Shown piece by piece: positions 1 to 5,261 of a DNA stretch of 5,261 bases; the stretch's first letter is position 1; every line of letters starts with the position of its first letter. The position numbers were made by a program, and so were the translations under genes. Origin of the DNA: Chitinophaga pinensis (lineage in GTDB: Bacteria; Bacteroidota; Bacteroidia; M30B66); contig CALQRR010000150.1 in assembly GCA_943333015.1 (NCBI GenBank), positions 1 through 5,261 of the forward strand, given 5' to 3'. The notes beneath the pieces are model-generated. The model saw only the letters and a list, made by a program, of their open reading frames with translations. It did not search any database and was not told the origin of the DNA.

Positions 1-539
1 CTTGGTATGTCGGCATTGAGGACAGTTTTGCCCCGTGGGTGGGCGCTTTGGTGCAGGATCTGAATCAGCCGATTGTGTATTTAGCGGATTCGGGTATGGA
101 AAACGAAGTAGTCACCCGCTTGGCACGTGTGGGGTACGACAATGCATTCGGATATCTCAAAGGCGGCATGCATAGCTGGAAAGCAGCTGGAAAAGCGGTA
201 GAAACGTTGCGAGAAATAGACGCTGAAGACTTTGCTCACTTGTATAGTAAAGAACCTTTGAATTTGCTGGACGTCCGTCGGAAAAGCGAGTTTATGTCCG
301 AACATTTGGTAGGAGCAGCGAATTTCCCACTCGATTTTATTCATCGGATACTCCACACACTCGATCGTGATAAAACCTATTATGTGCATTGTGCCGGTGG
401 GTATCGTTCGGTGATTGCTACGTCGATTCTGATGTCAAAAGGCTATCGCAAAGTGGTGAATATTCGCGGAGGTTATAAGGCGTTGAGCACAACAGGACTA
501 AAACACACCGCGTATGTTGAGCCGAAAAGCATGCTTTAA
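1..539 (+). CDS. C-terminal part of a double-rhodanese protein, probably an MBL-fold metallo-hydrolase/rhodanese fusion (5' end outside window)
   Basis: The reading frame is open from base 3 to the TAA at 537-539, giving 178 residues with no N-terminus, so the gene starts left of the window. A GTG at 39 could be taken as a start, but the residues before it (WYVGIEDSFAPW) continue the same domain. Residues about 1-68 are the end of one rhodanese module. Its active-site loop reads LADSGMENEV, with no cysteine, so this module is probably catalytically dead. Residues about 73-170 form a second module with the substrate-entry DVR motif and an active-site loop CAGGYRS, whose Cys130 would carry the persulfide. 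This order, inactive then active rhodanese, is typical of the C-terminal half of Bacteroidota MBL-fold proteins related to persulfide dioxygenases. The MBL domain itself is not visible here and is inferred. The likely role is cytoplasmic sulfane-sulfur transfer or oxidation. An intrinsic terminator follows directly. Confidence 0.85.
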   Translation, partial: WYVGIEDSFAPWVGALVQDLNQPIVYLADSGMENEVVTRLARVGYDNAFGYLKGGMHSWKAAGKAVETLREIDAEDFAHLYSKEPLNLLDVRRKSEFMSEHLVGAANFPLDFIHRILHTLDRDKTYYVHCAGGYRSVIATSILMSKGYRKVVNIRGGYKALSTTGLKHTAYVEPKSML

Positions 540-556
540 AATTCACTCACCATTCA

Positions 557-591
557 AGGGGCCTCAGCAGAAATGTTGGGGCTTTTTTTTT
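557..591 (+). terminator. Rho-independent terminator of the double-rhodanese gene
   Basis: Bases 561-569 pair with 574-582 in a nine-base-pair stem, with two G-U pairs, closed by a GAAA (GNRA-type) tetraloop at 570-573. A run of nine T follows at 583-591. The A/G bases at 557-560 can pair with the start of the T-run and lengthen the stem. It lies 18 bases past the stop codon. It should end transcription before the T9SS gene, which would therefore need its own promoter. Confidence 0.85.
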
Positions 592-592
592 A

Positions 593-620
593 ATTACGAA
601 TTACGAATTACGGATTAGGA
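593..620. repeat. Four tandem copies of a 7-bp unit (ATTACGA)
   Basis: Two exact copies of ATTACGA (593-599, 600-606) are followed by ATTACGG (607-613) and ATTAGGA (614-620). The array starts right after the terminator T-run and ends about 25 bases before the putative -7 box of the next gene. It has no coding potential. Its role is unknown: it may be a slippage-generated microsatellite or part of a dispersed intergenic repeat family. Confidence 0.75.
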
Positions 621-644
621 ATGGCAAGCAATTACCATCTTTCC

Positions 645-652
645 TATATTTA
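645..652 (+). promoter_or_regulatory. Putative -7 promoter box for the T9SS protein gene
   Basis: TATATTTA matches the Bacteroidota -7 consensus TAnnTTTG at all defined positions except the last. It lies 18 bases before the ATG at 671, which implies a leader of only about 10-15 bases. No convincing TTTG-type -33 element sits at the expected 19-21 base spacing. The call therefore rests on the -7 box and on the need for a promoter after the upstream terminator. Confidence 0.4.
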
Positions 653-670
653 GATTCAATTCACTGCTGC

Positions 671-2428
671 ATGAGAGTCCTTTTTACATTCCTGTTTACT
701 GTTTGTTTGACGGCTCTTCAGGGGCAAATCGTTTGCAATCAGAATGGTAATCTGATCATTTATTCCAATTACGATGGCGGTATTGTAACGATAAACGTTG
801 ATCAAAATATTCCGAATCTTAAAATCGGGATTTGTACATATGAACCGGTACAAGTAACATTCACTGGGCCGTTTGTGGGCAATGTAACAGAGGTGGTGTA
901 TGGTGGATTTAATTCCATACAAGGAAGTGATAATTGTCTATTGGGTGATTTCCCGACCAGCATAACAGGGGTAGATGCTTCCATTGTTTCCATCAATACC
1001 TATCCGGCTGTTGGCTATCCGAATCCGAATGGATGGCCTAATTTGGTTGGTGTTATAGGTGCGTGCAGTTCTACGCAGAATGCTGGCGGTGCCAACACGC
1101 CCGATCAGGTGGTCTATTATTTTGAGCAAGTTACCGGTGGAATATTTTATGCCCATCTGACGCAATACAATTGTTGGATCAATACCGTGTACAACGTATC
1201 GGATGGGGGGAACTGCTGTGTGGTTCCAACATCGAGTTGTGTTGCTCCCCTTGCCGATGCCGGTGCGGAGGTAACAATTTGTCCTGGCGGCTCTGCCAGT
1301 ATTGGTGGCGCTCCCACTGCCAGTGGTGGTAGCAGTAGCAACTACACCTACAGTTGGTCACCCGCAGCTGGTCTCAGCGATCCTACGGTTGCGAATCCGG
1401 TTGTCAGTCCCTTGAGTGACCAAACCTATACCGTTACCGTGAGCAACGGAAATGTGAATTGCAGCTCTACTTCGAGTGTAGATGTTAGCATTGGAAGCAC
1501 GCAAACGTTGCCGGTAACGGTGATCGGATCGTTGCTTTTATGTCCGAACGAAACCCTGGAGCTGCAAGCCGATCCCGGTTTTACCAATTACCTGTGGAAC
1601 ACTACTGAAACATCTTCCAGCATTGTCGTTTCGGCAGCTGGATCGTTTTCTGTTTCTGCCGAAAGCGTGACGGGTTGTCCGGCTGTTTCGGCGGTGTATA
1701 CCGTTACCCAAGATGTCCCATTTGCTGTTTTGGTAACTCCTTCGGAGGATGTTCAATTGTGTGGTAACGAAACTGTTTTACTCAGTGCTCAAGCTGGATT
1801 AAGCAATTATGTGTGGTCGAATAATGTCACGGGTGCTTCATTGTTGGTTTCGCAATCGGGCGGCTATTCGGTCAGTGCCGAAAATGTCAACGGTTGTCCG
1901 GGGACTTCTGCAATTGTCACAGTTCAGGTTGATCCCGCACCTGTGTCTTCCTTTGTTTACAACCAGCTGGATGAATACACGGTTCAGTTTACGTGTACCG
2001 ATCCCAATGCCACGGCCTGGCTTTGGGATTTCGGTTCGGGGAATACCAGCACGGTAGAAAATCCGCAGTATGATTTTCTGTTCGATAATGACTGGCCGGT
2101 ATCGCTCATTGTCACAAACGCCTGTGGTTCGGACACGTTGAATGAACTGGTTACGGTGATAAAAAGCGGCATTCGGGAATTGTTTGATACACCCATCCGA
2201 CTGATATCCGGAGCCGATTATATCCAGCTCATGGGAAATGCTACGGAGCCGATTGATGTGCAGATTGCTGTATATACGGCATTGGGGCAACGGATGGAAA
2301 GTCAGACTCGTCAGTTAAAATCGGAGTGGCAGATTACATTTTCTACGGCTTCCTATTCTGCTGGAATCTACTTAATTGTACTCCATTCAAATGCCGGTAA
2401 CGCATATGTGAAATGGGCAAGAAAATAA
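671..2428 (+). CDS. Secreted PKD/Ig-like repeat protein with T9SS type A sorting domain
   Basis: This 585-residue protein begins with a signal peptide (hydrophobic residues 3-16, probable cleavage near 18-19 after ALQG). Residues about 20-190 form a cysteine-containing N-terminal domain that I do not recognise by name; Cys22, 55, 89, 132, 168, 182, 183 and 190 could form disulfides. A PKD/Ig-like domain follows at about 196-275. Two closely related Ig-like repeats lie at about 280-347 and 352-420, each with an LC-NET, an N-Y-W, an S-SVSAE-V-GCP and a TV strand. A PKD domain at about 424-497 carries the typical WLWDFGSGN. Residues 503-585 are a T9SS type A C-terminal sorting domain, with VYTALGQRM and YSAGIYLIVL near the end. 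The protein is expected to cross the inner membrane by Sec, then reach the surface or medium through T9SS. No catalytic motif is visible, so adhesion or matrix binding is likely but inferred. The ATG at 671 is chosen because the signal peptide follows directly; no Shine-Dalgarno is present. Confidence 0.9.
   Translation: MRVLFTFLFTVCLTALQGQIVCNQNGNLIIYSNYDGGIVTINVDQNIPNLKIGICTYEPVQVTFTGPFVGNVTEVVYGGFNSIQGSDNCLLGDFPTSITGVDASIVSINTYPAVGYPNPNGWPNLVGVIGACSSTQNAGGANTPDQVVYYFEQVTGGIFYAHLTQYNCWINTVYNVSDGGNCCVVPTSSCVAPLADAGAEVTICPGGSASIGGAPTASGGSSSNYTYSWSPAAGLSDPTVANPVVSPLSDQTYTVTVSNGNVNCSSTSSVDVSIGSTQTLPVTVIGSLLLCPNETLELQADPGFTNYLWNTTETSSSIVVSAAGSFSVSAESVTGCPAVSAVYTVTQDVPFAVLVTPSEDVQLCGNETVLLSAQAGLSNYVWSNNVTGASLLVSQSGGYSVSAENVNGCPGTSAIVTVQVDPAPVSSFVYNQLDEYTVQFTCTDPNATAWLWDFGSGNTSTVENPQYDFLFDNDWPVSLIVTNACGSDTLNELVTVIKSGIRELFDTPIRLISGADYIQLMGNATEPIDVQIAVYTALGQRMESQTRQLKSEWQITFSTASYSAGIYLIVLHSNAGNAYVKWARK
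1508..1930 (+). repeat. Two diverged tandem Ig-like domain repeats within the T9SS protein
   Basis: Codons 280-347 and 352-420 encode two domains that align with almost no gaps. Shared landmarks are L-C-x-N-E-T, the G-x-[TS]-N-Y-x-W strand, G-[SG]-[FY]-S-V-S-A-E-x-V-x-G-C-P and the closing x-T-V. Similarity is also visible in the DNA around the SAE...GCP segments (about 1658-1681 and 1877-1900). This suggests an old internal duplication followed by drift. Each repeat has two cysteines (291/336 and 364/409), probably one disulfide each. Confidence 0.75.
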
Positions 2429-2489
2429 TCTGCTTAAGTCAAAGCTTAACACCTTCAACTTTTGATCATTCTTGCAAGAGGCCGTTTTA
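2429..2489. other. Short convergent intergenic gap, no clear terminator
   Basis: These 61 bases separate the 3' ends of the T9SS gene and the reverse-strand rhodanese gene. A small inverted repeat (TTAAG and CTTAA flanking TCAAAG, around 2434-2449) is present but has short A/T-rich arms and no T-run on either strand. I see no convincing intrinsic terminator for either gene. Confidence 0.5.
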
Positions 2490-2774
2490 TCAATGTTGAA
2501 TTTCAAACCTCAAATCATACATGCTACCACCGTTGTGCACATCTTCGATTCCGGATGCTTTAAGAATCTGATACGCTATGGCACTTCGCACACCAGATCG
2601 GCAATATAAAATCACCGGAGCGCTCATGCCATTGATTTCATGAACATGATTGGCAATAATTTCAACGGGAATATTAACGGCTGTCGGTAGCCGCTCTTCT
2701 CCATATTCTTCAGGACTTCGCACATCAATAAATGTTGCCTCTGGATTCTTACTTAATTCGGAAAGGTTTGCCAT
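2490..2774 (-). CDS. Single-domain rhodanese (sulfurtransferase)
   Basis: This 94-residue protein is a complete stand-alone rhodanese domain, similar in size to GlpE/PspE. The DVR-S-EEY motif is at residues 17-24 and the active-site loop CRSGVRS at 58-64, with Cys58 as the predicted persulfide carrier. A C-terminal NGGS-YDL follows at 81-88. The reaction would be sulfane-sulfur transfer from a donor such as thiosulfate or a persulfide to a thiol or cyanide acceptor, probably in the cytoplasm. I place the start at the ATG at 2774, where the domain begins. The frame is open further upstream to a GTG at 2837, but that GTG lies inside the palindromic operator and the added 21 residues look unlike conserved rhodanese sequence. 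They are hydrophobic, so a signal-peptide form is a weak alternative. It lies 127 bases downstream of the Crp/Fnr regulator gene on the same strand, with a probable operator and promoter between them. Confidence 0.9.
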   Translation of the reverse strand: MANLSELSKNPEATFIDVRSPEEYGEERLPTAVNIPVEIIANHVHEINGMSAPVILYCRSGVRSAIAYQILKASGIEDVHNGGSMYDLRFEIQH

Positions 2775-2792
2775 AAAAAAACATTTAGCCGA

Positions 2793-2800
2793 GAAAAATA
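2793..2800 (-). promoter_or_regulatory. Putative -7 promoter box for the small rhodanese gene
   Basis: Read on the reverse strand, this is TATTTTTC, which matches the Bacteroidota TAnnTTTG box except at the final base. Transcription would start near 2788, leaving a leader of about 14 bases before the ATG at 2774. The expected -33 position (around 2820-2823) reads GTTA, a poor match, which would fit a promoter that depends on an activator. An alternative pair is TTTG at 2810-2813 with TAAATGTT at 2780-2787, spaced 22 bases, which is weaker in the -7 box. Confidence 0.4.
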
Positions 2801-2823
2801 GAAAGAATACAAATTCGCTTAAC

Positions 2824-2837
2824 GTGACTTTTGTCAC
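2824..2837. promoter_or_regulatory. Perfect palindrome GTGAC-N4-GTCAC, candidate Crp/Fnr-family operator
   Basis: GTGAC (2824-2828), TTTT (2829-2832) and GTCAC (2833-2837) form two perfect five-base arms. The core is identical to the GTGA-N6-TCAC core recognised by enterobacterial CRP. It lies about 50 bases upstream of the rhodanese ATG and in the gap just downstream of a Crp/Fnr gene. Its centre (2830.5) would be near -42 relative to a start at about 2788, the classic class II activator position. That the neighbouring regulator binds it is an inference. I saw no second full copy in the window. Confidence 0.65.
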
Positions 2838-2901
2838 AAGCGGCTCATGGAGCGCATCATACTTGCACTTTGCGTGAATTTAATTATATATTAAAGAAAT
2901 T

Positions 2902-3552
2902 TTAATCTCGAAGGAGGTCCAGGTTTTTGATTTCGATGTGGTCTTTCTGCATCAGCACCACCCCTTTTTCATTCAGCTTTTTAAGAAGACGGGAAATCAC
3001 TTCACGTGAGGAATTAAGCTCTTGAGCAATTTCGGTGATGGATGTTTTGAGGATAGTGGATTTATGAGTATCCCGAAAACGTTTCAGATAAAACACGAGT
3101 CGCTCATCCATGTTCCTAAAAGCCACATGATCTACTGTCTGAAGCAATTCTTCGAAACGGGAACGGTAGTTTTCCAGAACGAAATAATACCAGGTTTTAA
3201 AGGCACTCATCCAGTCGTCCATCACTTCCAGTGGAATGGTGAGCAGCTCTACCGATGATTCGGCTTTGGCCATTAGCTGACTCGCCTGAAAGCGTGCTGC
3301 GCAAATCATAGACAAGGCACAGGCCTGACCAGCTTCTAAGTAATACATGAAAAACTCGTTGCCATCGTCGTCTTCACGATACACCTTTACGGTTCCACTT
3401 AAAATGAGAATTACATGGCGAAAATGCTGACCGGTTTTCATGAGCATTTCTCCCGCGGGGACAACTTTTACCTGCCCCACTTCAGCAATCTTTTCAATTA
3501 GTTGCGGCTCAAAAGACGAATACGCTTGTTTGATTCTTTCAATGTCTACCAT
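2902..3552 (-). CDS. Crp/Fnr-family transcriptional regulator
   Basis: This 216-residue protein has the usual Crp/Fnr length and order. An N-terminal cyclic-nucleotide-binding-like beta-roll covers about 20-115 (VPAGEMLMKTGQ, VILILSGTVKVYRED). A dimerisation helix covers about 116-150. A C-terminal winged helix-turn-helix spans about 165-210, with SITEIAQELNSSREVISRLL as the HTH and its recognition helix. In place of the E. coli CRP phosphate-binding cassette it reads GQACALSMICAARFQASQ, so cAMP binding is doubtful. The only two cysteines, Cys78 and Cys84, lie in this segment, whereas Fnr-type [4Fe-4S] ligands near the N-terminus are absent. I infer thiol, persulfide or other redox sensing. 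I start at the ATG at 3552; an upstream TTG at 3570 would add six residues but gives no conserved sequence. The small rhodanese gene is next downstream on the same strand, and the AlkD-like gene is divergent across 110 bases. Confidence 0.88.
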   Translation of the reverse strand: MVDIERIKQAYSSFEPQLIEKIAEVGQVKVVPAGEMLMKTGQHFRHVILILSGTVKVYREDDDGNEFFMYYLEAGQACALSMICAARFQASQLMAKAESSVELLTIPLEVMDDWMSAFKTWYYFVLENYRSRFEELLQTVDHVAFRNMDERLVFYLKRFRDTHKSTILKTSITEIAQELNSSREVISRLLKKLNEKGVVLMQKDHIEIKNLDLLRD

Positions 3553-3558
3553 ACGATG

Positions 3559-3590
3559 CAAATGTGACAATTTCTTTTCTTTCTATCAAT
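3559..3590 (-). promoter_or_regulatory. Putative near-leaderless promoter of the Crp/Fnr regulator gene, with a GTGAC half-site
   Basis: On the reverse strand, ATTG (3587-3590) is followed after 20 bases by CACATTTG (3559-3566). These resemble the Bacteroidota -33 TTTG and -7 TAnnTTTG elements at correct spacing, each with one mismatch. The start would fall within a few bases of the ATG at 3552, giving an almost leaderless mRNA. A GTGAC half-site at 3564-3568 overlaps the -7 box, but no second arm is present at the right spacing. Autoregulation is possible but weakly supported. Confidence 0.35.
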
Positions 3591-3636
3591 GAAATAGTCG
3601 ATTGGAGTTGTCTTATCATTGAATCTCAGCATCCTG

Positions 3637-3644
3637 TATATTCG
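3637..3644 (+). promoter_or_regulatory. Putative -7 promoter box for the AlkD-like gene
   Basis: TATATTCG matches the Bacteroidota TAnnTTTG box with one mismatch and ends 18 bases before the ATG at 3663. This is the same spacing as the box before the T9SS gene, which adds a little support. The nearest TTG-like -33 candidates are 15 or 26 bases upstream, outside the preferred 19-21 range. Confidence 0.4.
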
Positions 3645-3662
3645 CAGTTCTAAGCACCATTT

Positions 3663-4370
3663 ATGACCATTGAGGAAGTACTTCAGGAATTGAAAGCCAT
3701 GGGATCTGAGCAAACACGGAAGATTTTCGCCAGCCATGGCGCACCGCTCGACACGTTGTATGGGGTGAAGGTAGGGGATATGAAAAAGCTCCTTAAACCT
3801 TTGAAAGGACAACAGGAGATTGCCTTGGCGCTGTATGAAACGGGCATTTCCGATGCTATGTATTTGGCGGCGTTAGTGGCGGATGGACGGCTTATGACAC
3901 GCACGCAGTTGGATCACTGGGCTGCATCCGCCTCCTGGCATATGATCAGTGAATATTCGGTTGCCTGGGTGGCATCTGAAAGTCCGTTTGCTCTGGAGCT
4001 GGCGCTGAAATGGATCGATGATCCGCGGGAGCATGTTGCTGCTGCGGGGTGGAATACGTTGAGCAACTCTTTGGCCATGCTGCCCGATGGTCAGATTGAC
4101 CGATCGCACATGGTGGATCTTCTCAACCGCATTGTGCGCGCTATTTCGACAGCTCCTAATCGGGTTCGCTACTGCATGAATGGATTTATTATTTCACTTG
4201 GTGGTTATGTGCGTGATCTTTCACCCGAAGCAATTGCTGTGGCAAAAAAAATTGGGAAGGTGGAAGTACAAATGGGAAAAACATCCTGTAACGTGCCGGA
4301 TGCCGTGGCATACATTCAGAAGATGATTGATCATGGACCGGTGAAAAAGAAGAAAACGGCAAAGTGTTGA
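3663..4370 (+). CDS. AlkD-like DNA alkylation repair protein (HEAT-like repeats)
   Basis: This 235-residue protein looks like the DNA_alkylation family related to AlkC/AlkD, which are DNA glycosylases that remove N3- and N7-alkylated purines using an all-helical HEAT-like repeat fold. The supporting segments are LYGVKVGDMKKLLK (32-45), ALYETGISDAMYLAALVAD (56-74), W92 with SEYSVAW (96-102), DDPREHVAAAGWNTL (119-133), and the C-terminal block NRVRYCMNGFIISLGGY (166-182) with VGK-like KIGKVEVQMGKTSC (196-209). By a tentative by-eye alignment, W92 and E97 fall where AlkD has its catalytic-site Trp/Asp region, so the acidic residue may be Glu and activity should not be assumed. A lysine-rich tail (228-234) may aid DNA binding. 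The protein would act in the cytoplasm on damaged DNA. It is transcribed divergently from the Crp/Fnr gene and has no same-strand neighbour in the window, so it is probably monocistronic. Confidence 0.82.
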   Translation: MTIEEVLQELKAMGSEQTRKIFASHGAPLDTLYGVKVGDMKKLLKPLKGQQEIALALYETGISDAMYLAALVADGRLMTRTQLDHWAASASWHMISEYSVAWVASESPFALELALKWIDDPREHVAAAGWNTLSNSLAMLPDGQIDRSHMVDLLNRIVRAISTAPNRVRYCMNGFIISLGGYVRDLSPEAIAVAKKIGKVEVQMGKTSCNVPDAVAYIQKMIDHGPVKKKKTAKC

Positions 4371-4499
4371 GGGGAATTTATATTCCTATGTTTACGTGCG
4401 AATGAAGCAAATCTCATCAGCAACGATTTCCCCTTACGATCAATTCGTCCAGCGAAAAAAGATCAAATACCAGTATGATTTCTTGCTTTATTCAACACA
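4371..4499. other. Convergent intergenic region, no gene or terminator recognised
   Basis: These 129 bases separate the 3' ends of the AlkD-like gene and the DUF418-like membrane protein gene. A short inverted repeat GGAAT-TTAT-ATTCC (4373-4386) follows the stop codon without a T-run, so it is a poor terminator candidate. A short forward frame with a GTG start at 4396 runs into the membrane protein gene and looks non-coding. Confidence 0.5.
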
Positions 4500-5261
4500 T
4501 TATCCTGAATATTTCCGCATGCAGATTTCTAGTGGCCCTTGCGTGAATTTCTTAAACCAAAGGATGCTGAGAGCGATACAGACCAGGTAAAATCCGGTTG
4601 CGTAAATCCCAATAAAAACTGGCGTAGCTGGAATCTGACGGGTTAATAATCCGGTATAGGTTTGATGGCTGATGAGCGTAAAAAACAACATTCCAACAGT
4701 AATGTGAAATACATAAAACGATAAGGACATCCGACCGGATTGTGCCAATGTGGTGATGAGTGTTTGTGTTGGGAATTTCTCAGTGATATACACACATGCA
4801 GAAATCATCATGGCTGCAAAGCTGCCTGTGAGAAGCATAAAGGGGAGATATGCGGGAAAATATTCGCTCTGTATGTAGTGAATCCAAAATGTATGTGTGA
4901 CGAAATTATCGGCCCATAGGCGAAGTCCTTCCACGCCAATAAAAACAAGCAGCCCGAATCCAAAGAAGTACTTTTTAATGGTGGGATTTTTCCAATCTAA
5001 CCGCCCGGCAAACATGCCAAACAGAAAGTACGCGAGCCAGGGAAAAATGGAATTCCAACCGTTATACAAGGTGTTGCGCAAGAATCCGACGGGAGTCCAG
5101 AAATCCGCATATTCAAATGTTTCGAAATTCCAGCTGGTATCAATCGGGATGATGAACAGCAAGAGATGAAAAACAAGAATGGCACCAGCGGCGATCCACA
5201 AATACATCTTTTTAGGCACGAACAGCAAGAACGCCGCGATGTGCAGATAACCTCCATAAAA
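4500..5261 (-). CDS. DUF418/YeiB-like multi-pass membrane protein, C-terminal part (5' end outside window)
   Basis: The reverse-strand frame is open from the right edge to the TAA at 4500-4502, giving 253 residues without an N-terminus. A TTG at 5228 could be called as a start, but the upstream residues FYGGYLHIAAFLLF continue a membrane segment. I count about six complete hydrophobic helices (roughly 20-39, 72-87, 98-116, 137-159, 178-199, 214-236) plus the partial one at the edge. SGRMSLSFYVFHI (175-187) and the final GPLEICMRK (242-250) resemble the C-terminal DUF418 signature, usually written GRMSLTNY and GPLEWLWR. PWLAYFLFGMFAGR (74-87) resembles the DUF1624/HGSNAT-like N-terminal region found in the same proteins. 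It is an integral inner-membrane protein; the family is suspected of transferring acyl groups or transporting small molecules, but its function is not established. A different acyltransferase-3-like family is the main alternative. Confidence 0.72.
   Translation of the reverse strand, partial: FYGGYLHIAAFLLFVPKKMYLWIAAGAILVFHLLLFIIPIDTSWNFETFEYADFWTPVGFLRNTLYNGWNSIFPWLAYFLFGMFAGRLDWKNPTIKKYFFGFGLLVFIGVEGLRLWADNFVTHTFWIHYIQSEYFPAYLPFMLLTGSFAAMMISACVYITEKFPTQTLITTLAQSGRMSLSFYVFHITVGMLFFTLISHQTYTGLLTRQIPATPVFIGIYATGFYLVCIALSILWFKKFTQGPLEICMRKYSG

Noticed and set aside
1838..2290. Reverse-strand 150-codon frame inside the T9SS gene
   Set aside because: It is wholly antisense to the Ig/PKD repeats, is rich in Arg, Asn and Ile as expected from complementing a coding frame, and resembles no known domain.
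2434..2449. Inverted repeat TTAAG...CTTAA between convergent genes as a bidirectional terminator
   Set aside because: The arms are only five A/T-rich base pairs and no T-run follows on either strand.
2775..2837. N-terminal extension of the small rhodanese from a GTG at 2837, possibly a signal peptide
   Set aside because: The extension starts within the palindromic operator and covers the likely promoter; the rhodanese fold is complete from the ATG at 2774. A hydrophobic stretch keeps it a minor alternative.
3553..3570. Longer Crp/Fnr protein starting at a TTG at 3570
   Set aside because: It adds only six residues before a good ATG, uses a rare start codon, and would overlap the likely -7 promoter element.
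4373..4386. GGAAT-TTAT-ATTCC hairpin after the AlkD-like gene as terminator
   Set aside because: The stem is short and weak and lacks a downstream T-run.
4396..4590. Forward-strand 64-codon frame after the AlkD-like gene
   Set aside because: It uses a GTG start, has no recognisable domain, and its 3' half lies antisense to the end of the well-supported DUF418-like gene.

Overview
The window most likely comes from a member of the Bacteroidota. The strongest evidence is the 585-residue secreted protein with PKD/Ig-like repeats and a C-terminal type IX secretion (T9SS) sorting domain. Supporting evidence is the absence of Shine-Dalgarno sequences before the starts and -7 boxes resembling the Bacteroidota TAnnTTTG consensus. 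I see no tRNA, rRNA, CRISPR array, insertion sequence or phage gene.

Layout from left to right: (1) the C-terminal part of a forward-strand protein with two rhodanese modules, probably the tail of an MBL-fold metallo-hydrolase/rhodanese fusion, closed by a strong intrinsic terminator; (2) a short intergenic stretch with four tandem copies of a 7-bp unit; (3) a forward-strand T9SS-exported repeat protein; (4) on the reverse strand, a Crp/Fnr-family regulator gene followed downstream by a single-domain rhodanese gene, with a perfect GTGAC-N4-GTCAC palindrome between them; (5) a forward-strand AlkD-like DNA alkylation repair protein, divergent from the regulator; (6) on the reverse strand, the 3' part of a DUF418/YeiB-like multi-pass membrane protein that runs off the right edge.

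The coherent theme is sulfane-sulfur handling. Two separate rhodanese genes flank the T9SS gene, and one lies directly downstream of a Crp/Fnr regulator. That regulator's only two cysteines sit where cAMP-binding homologues carry their phosphate-binding cassette. The palindrome upstream of the small rhodanese gene lies about where a class II Crp activator would bind relative to a plausible -7 box. I infer, without proof, that the regulator senses a thiol, persulfide or redox signal and controls the rhodanese gene. The T9SS protein, the alkylation repair protein and the membrane protein show no obvious functional link to this theme.
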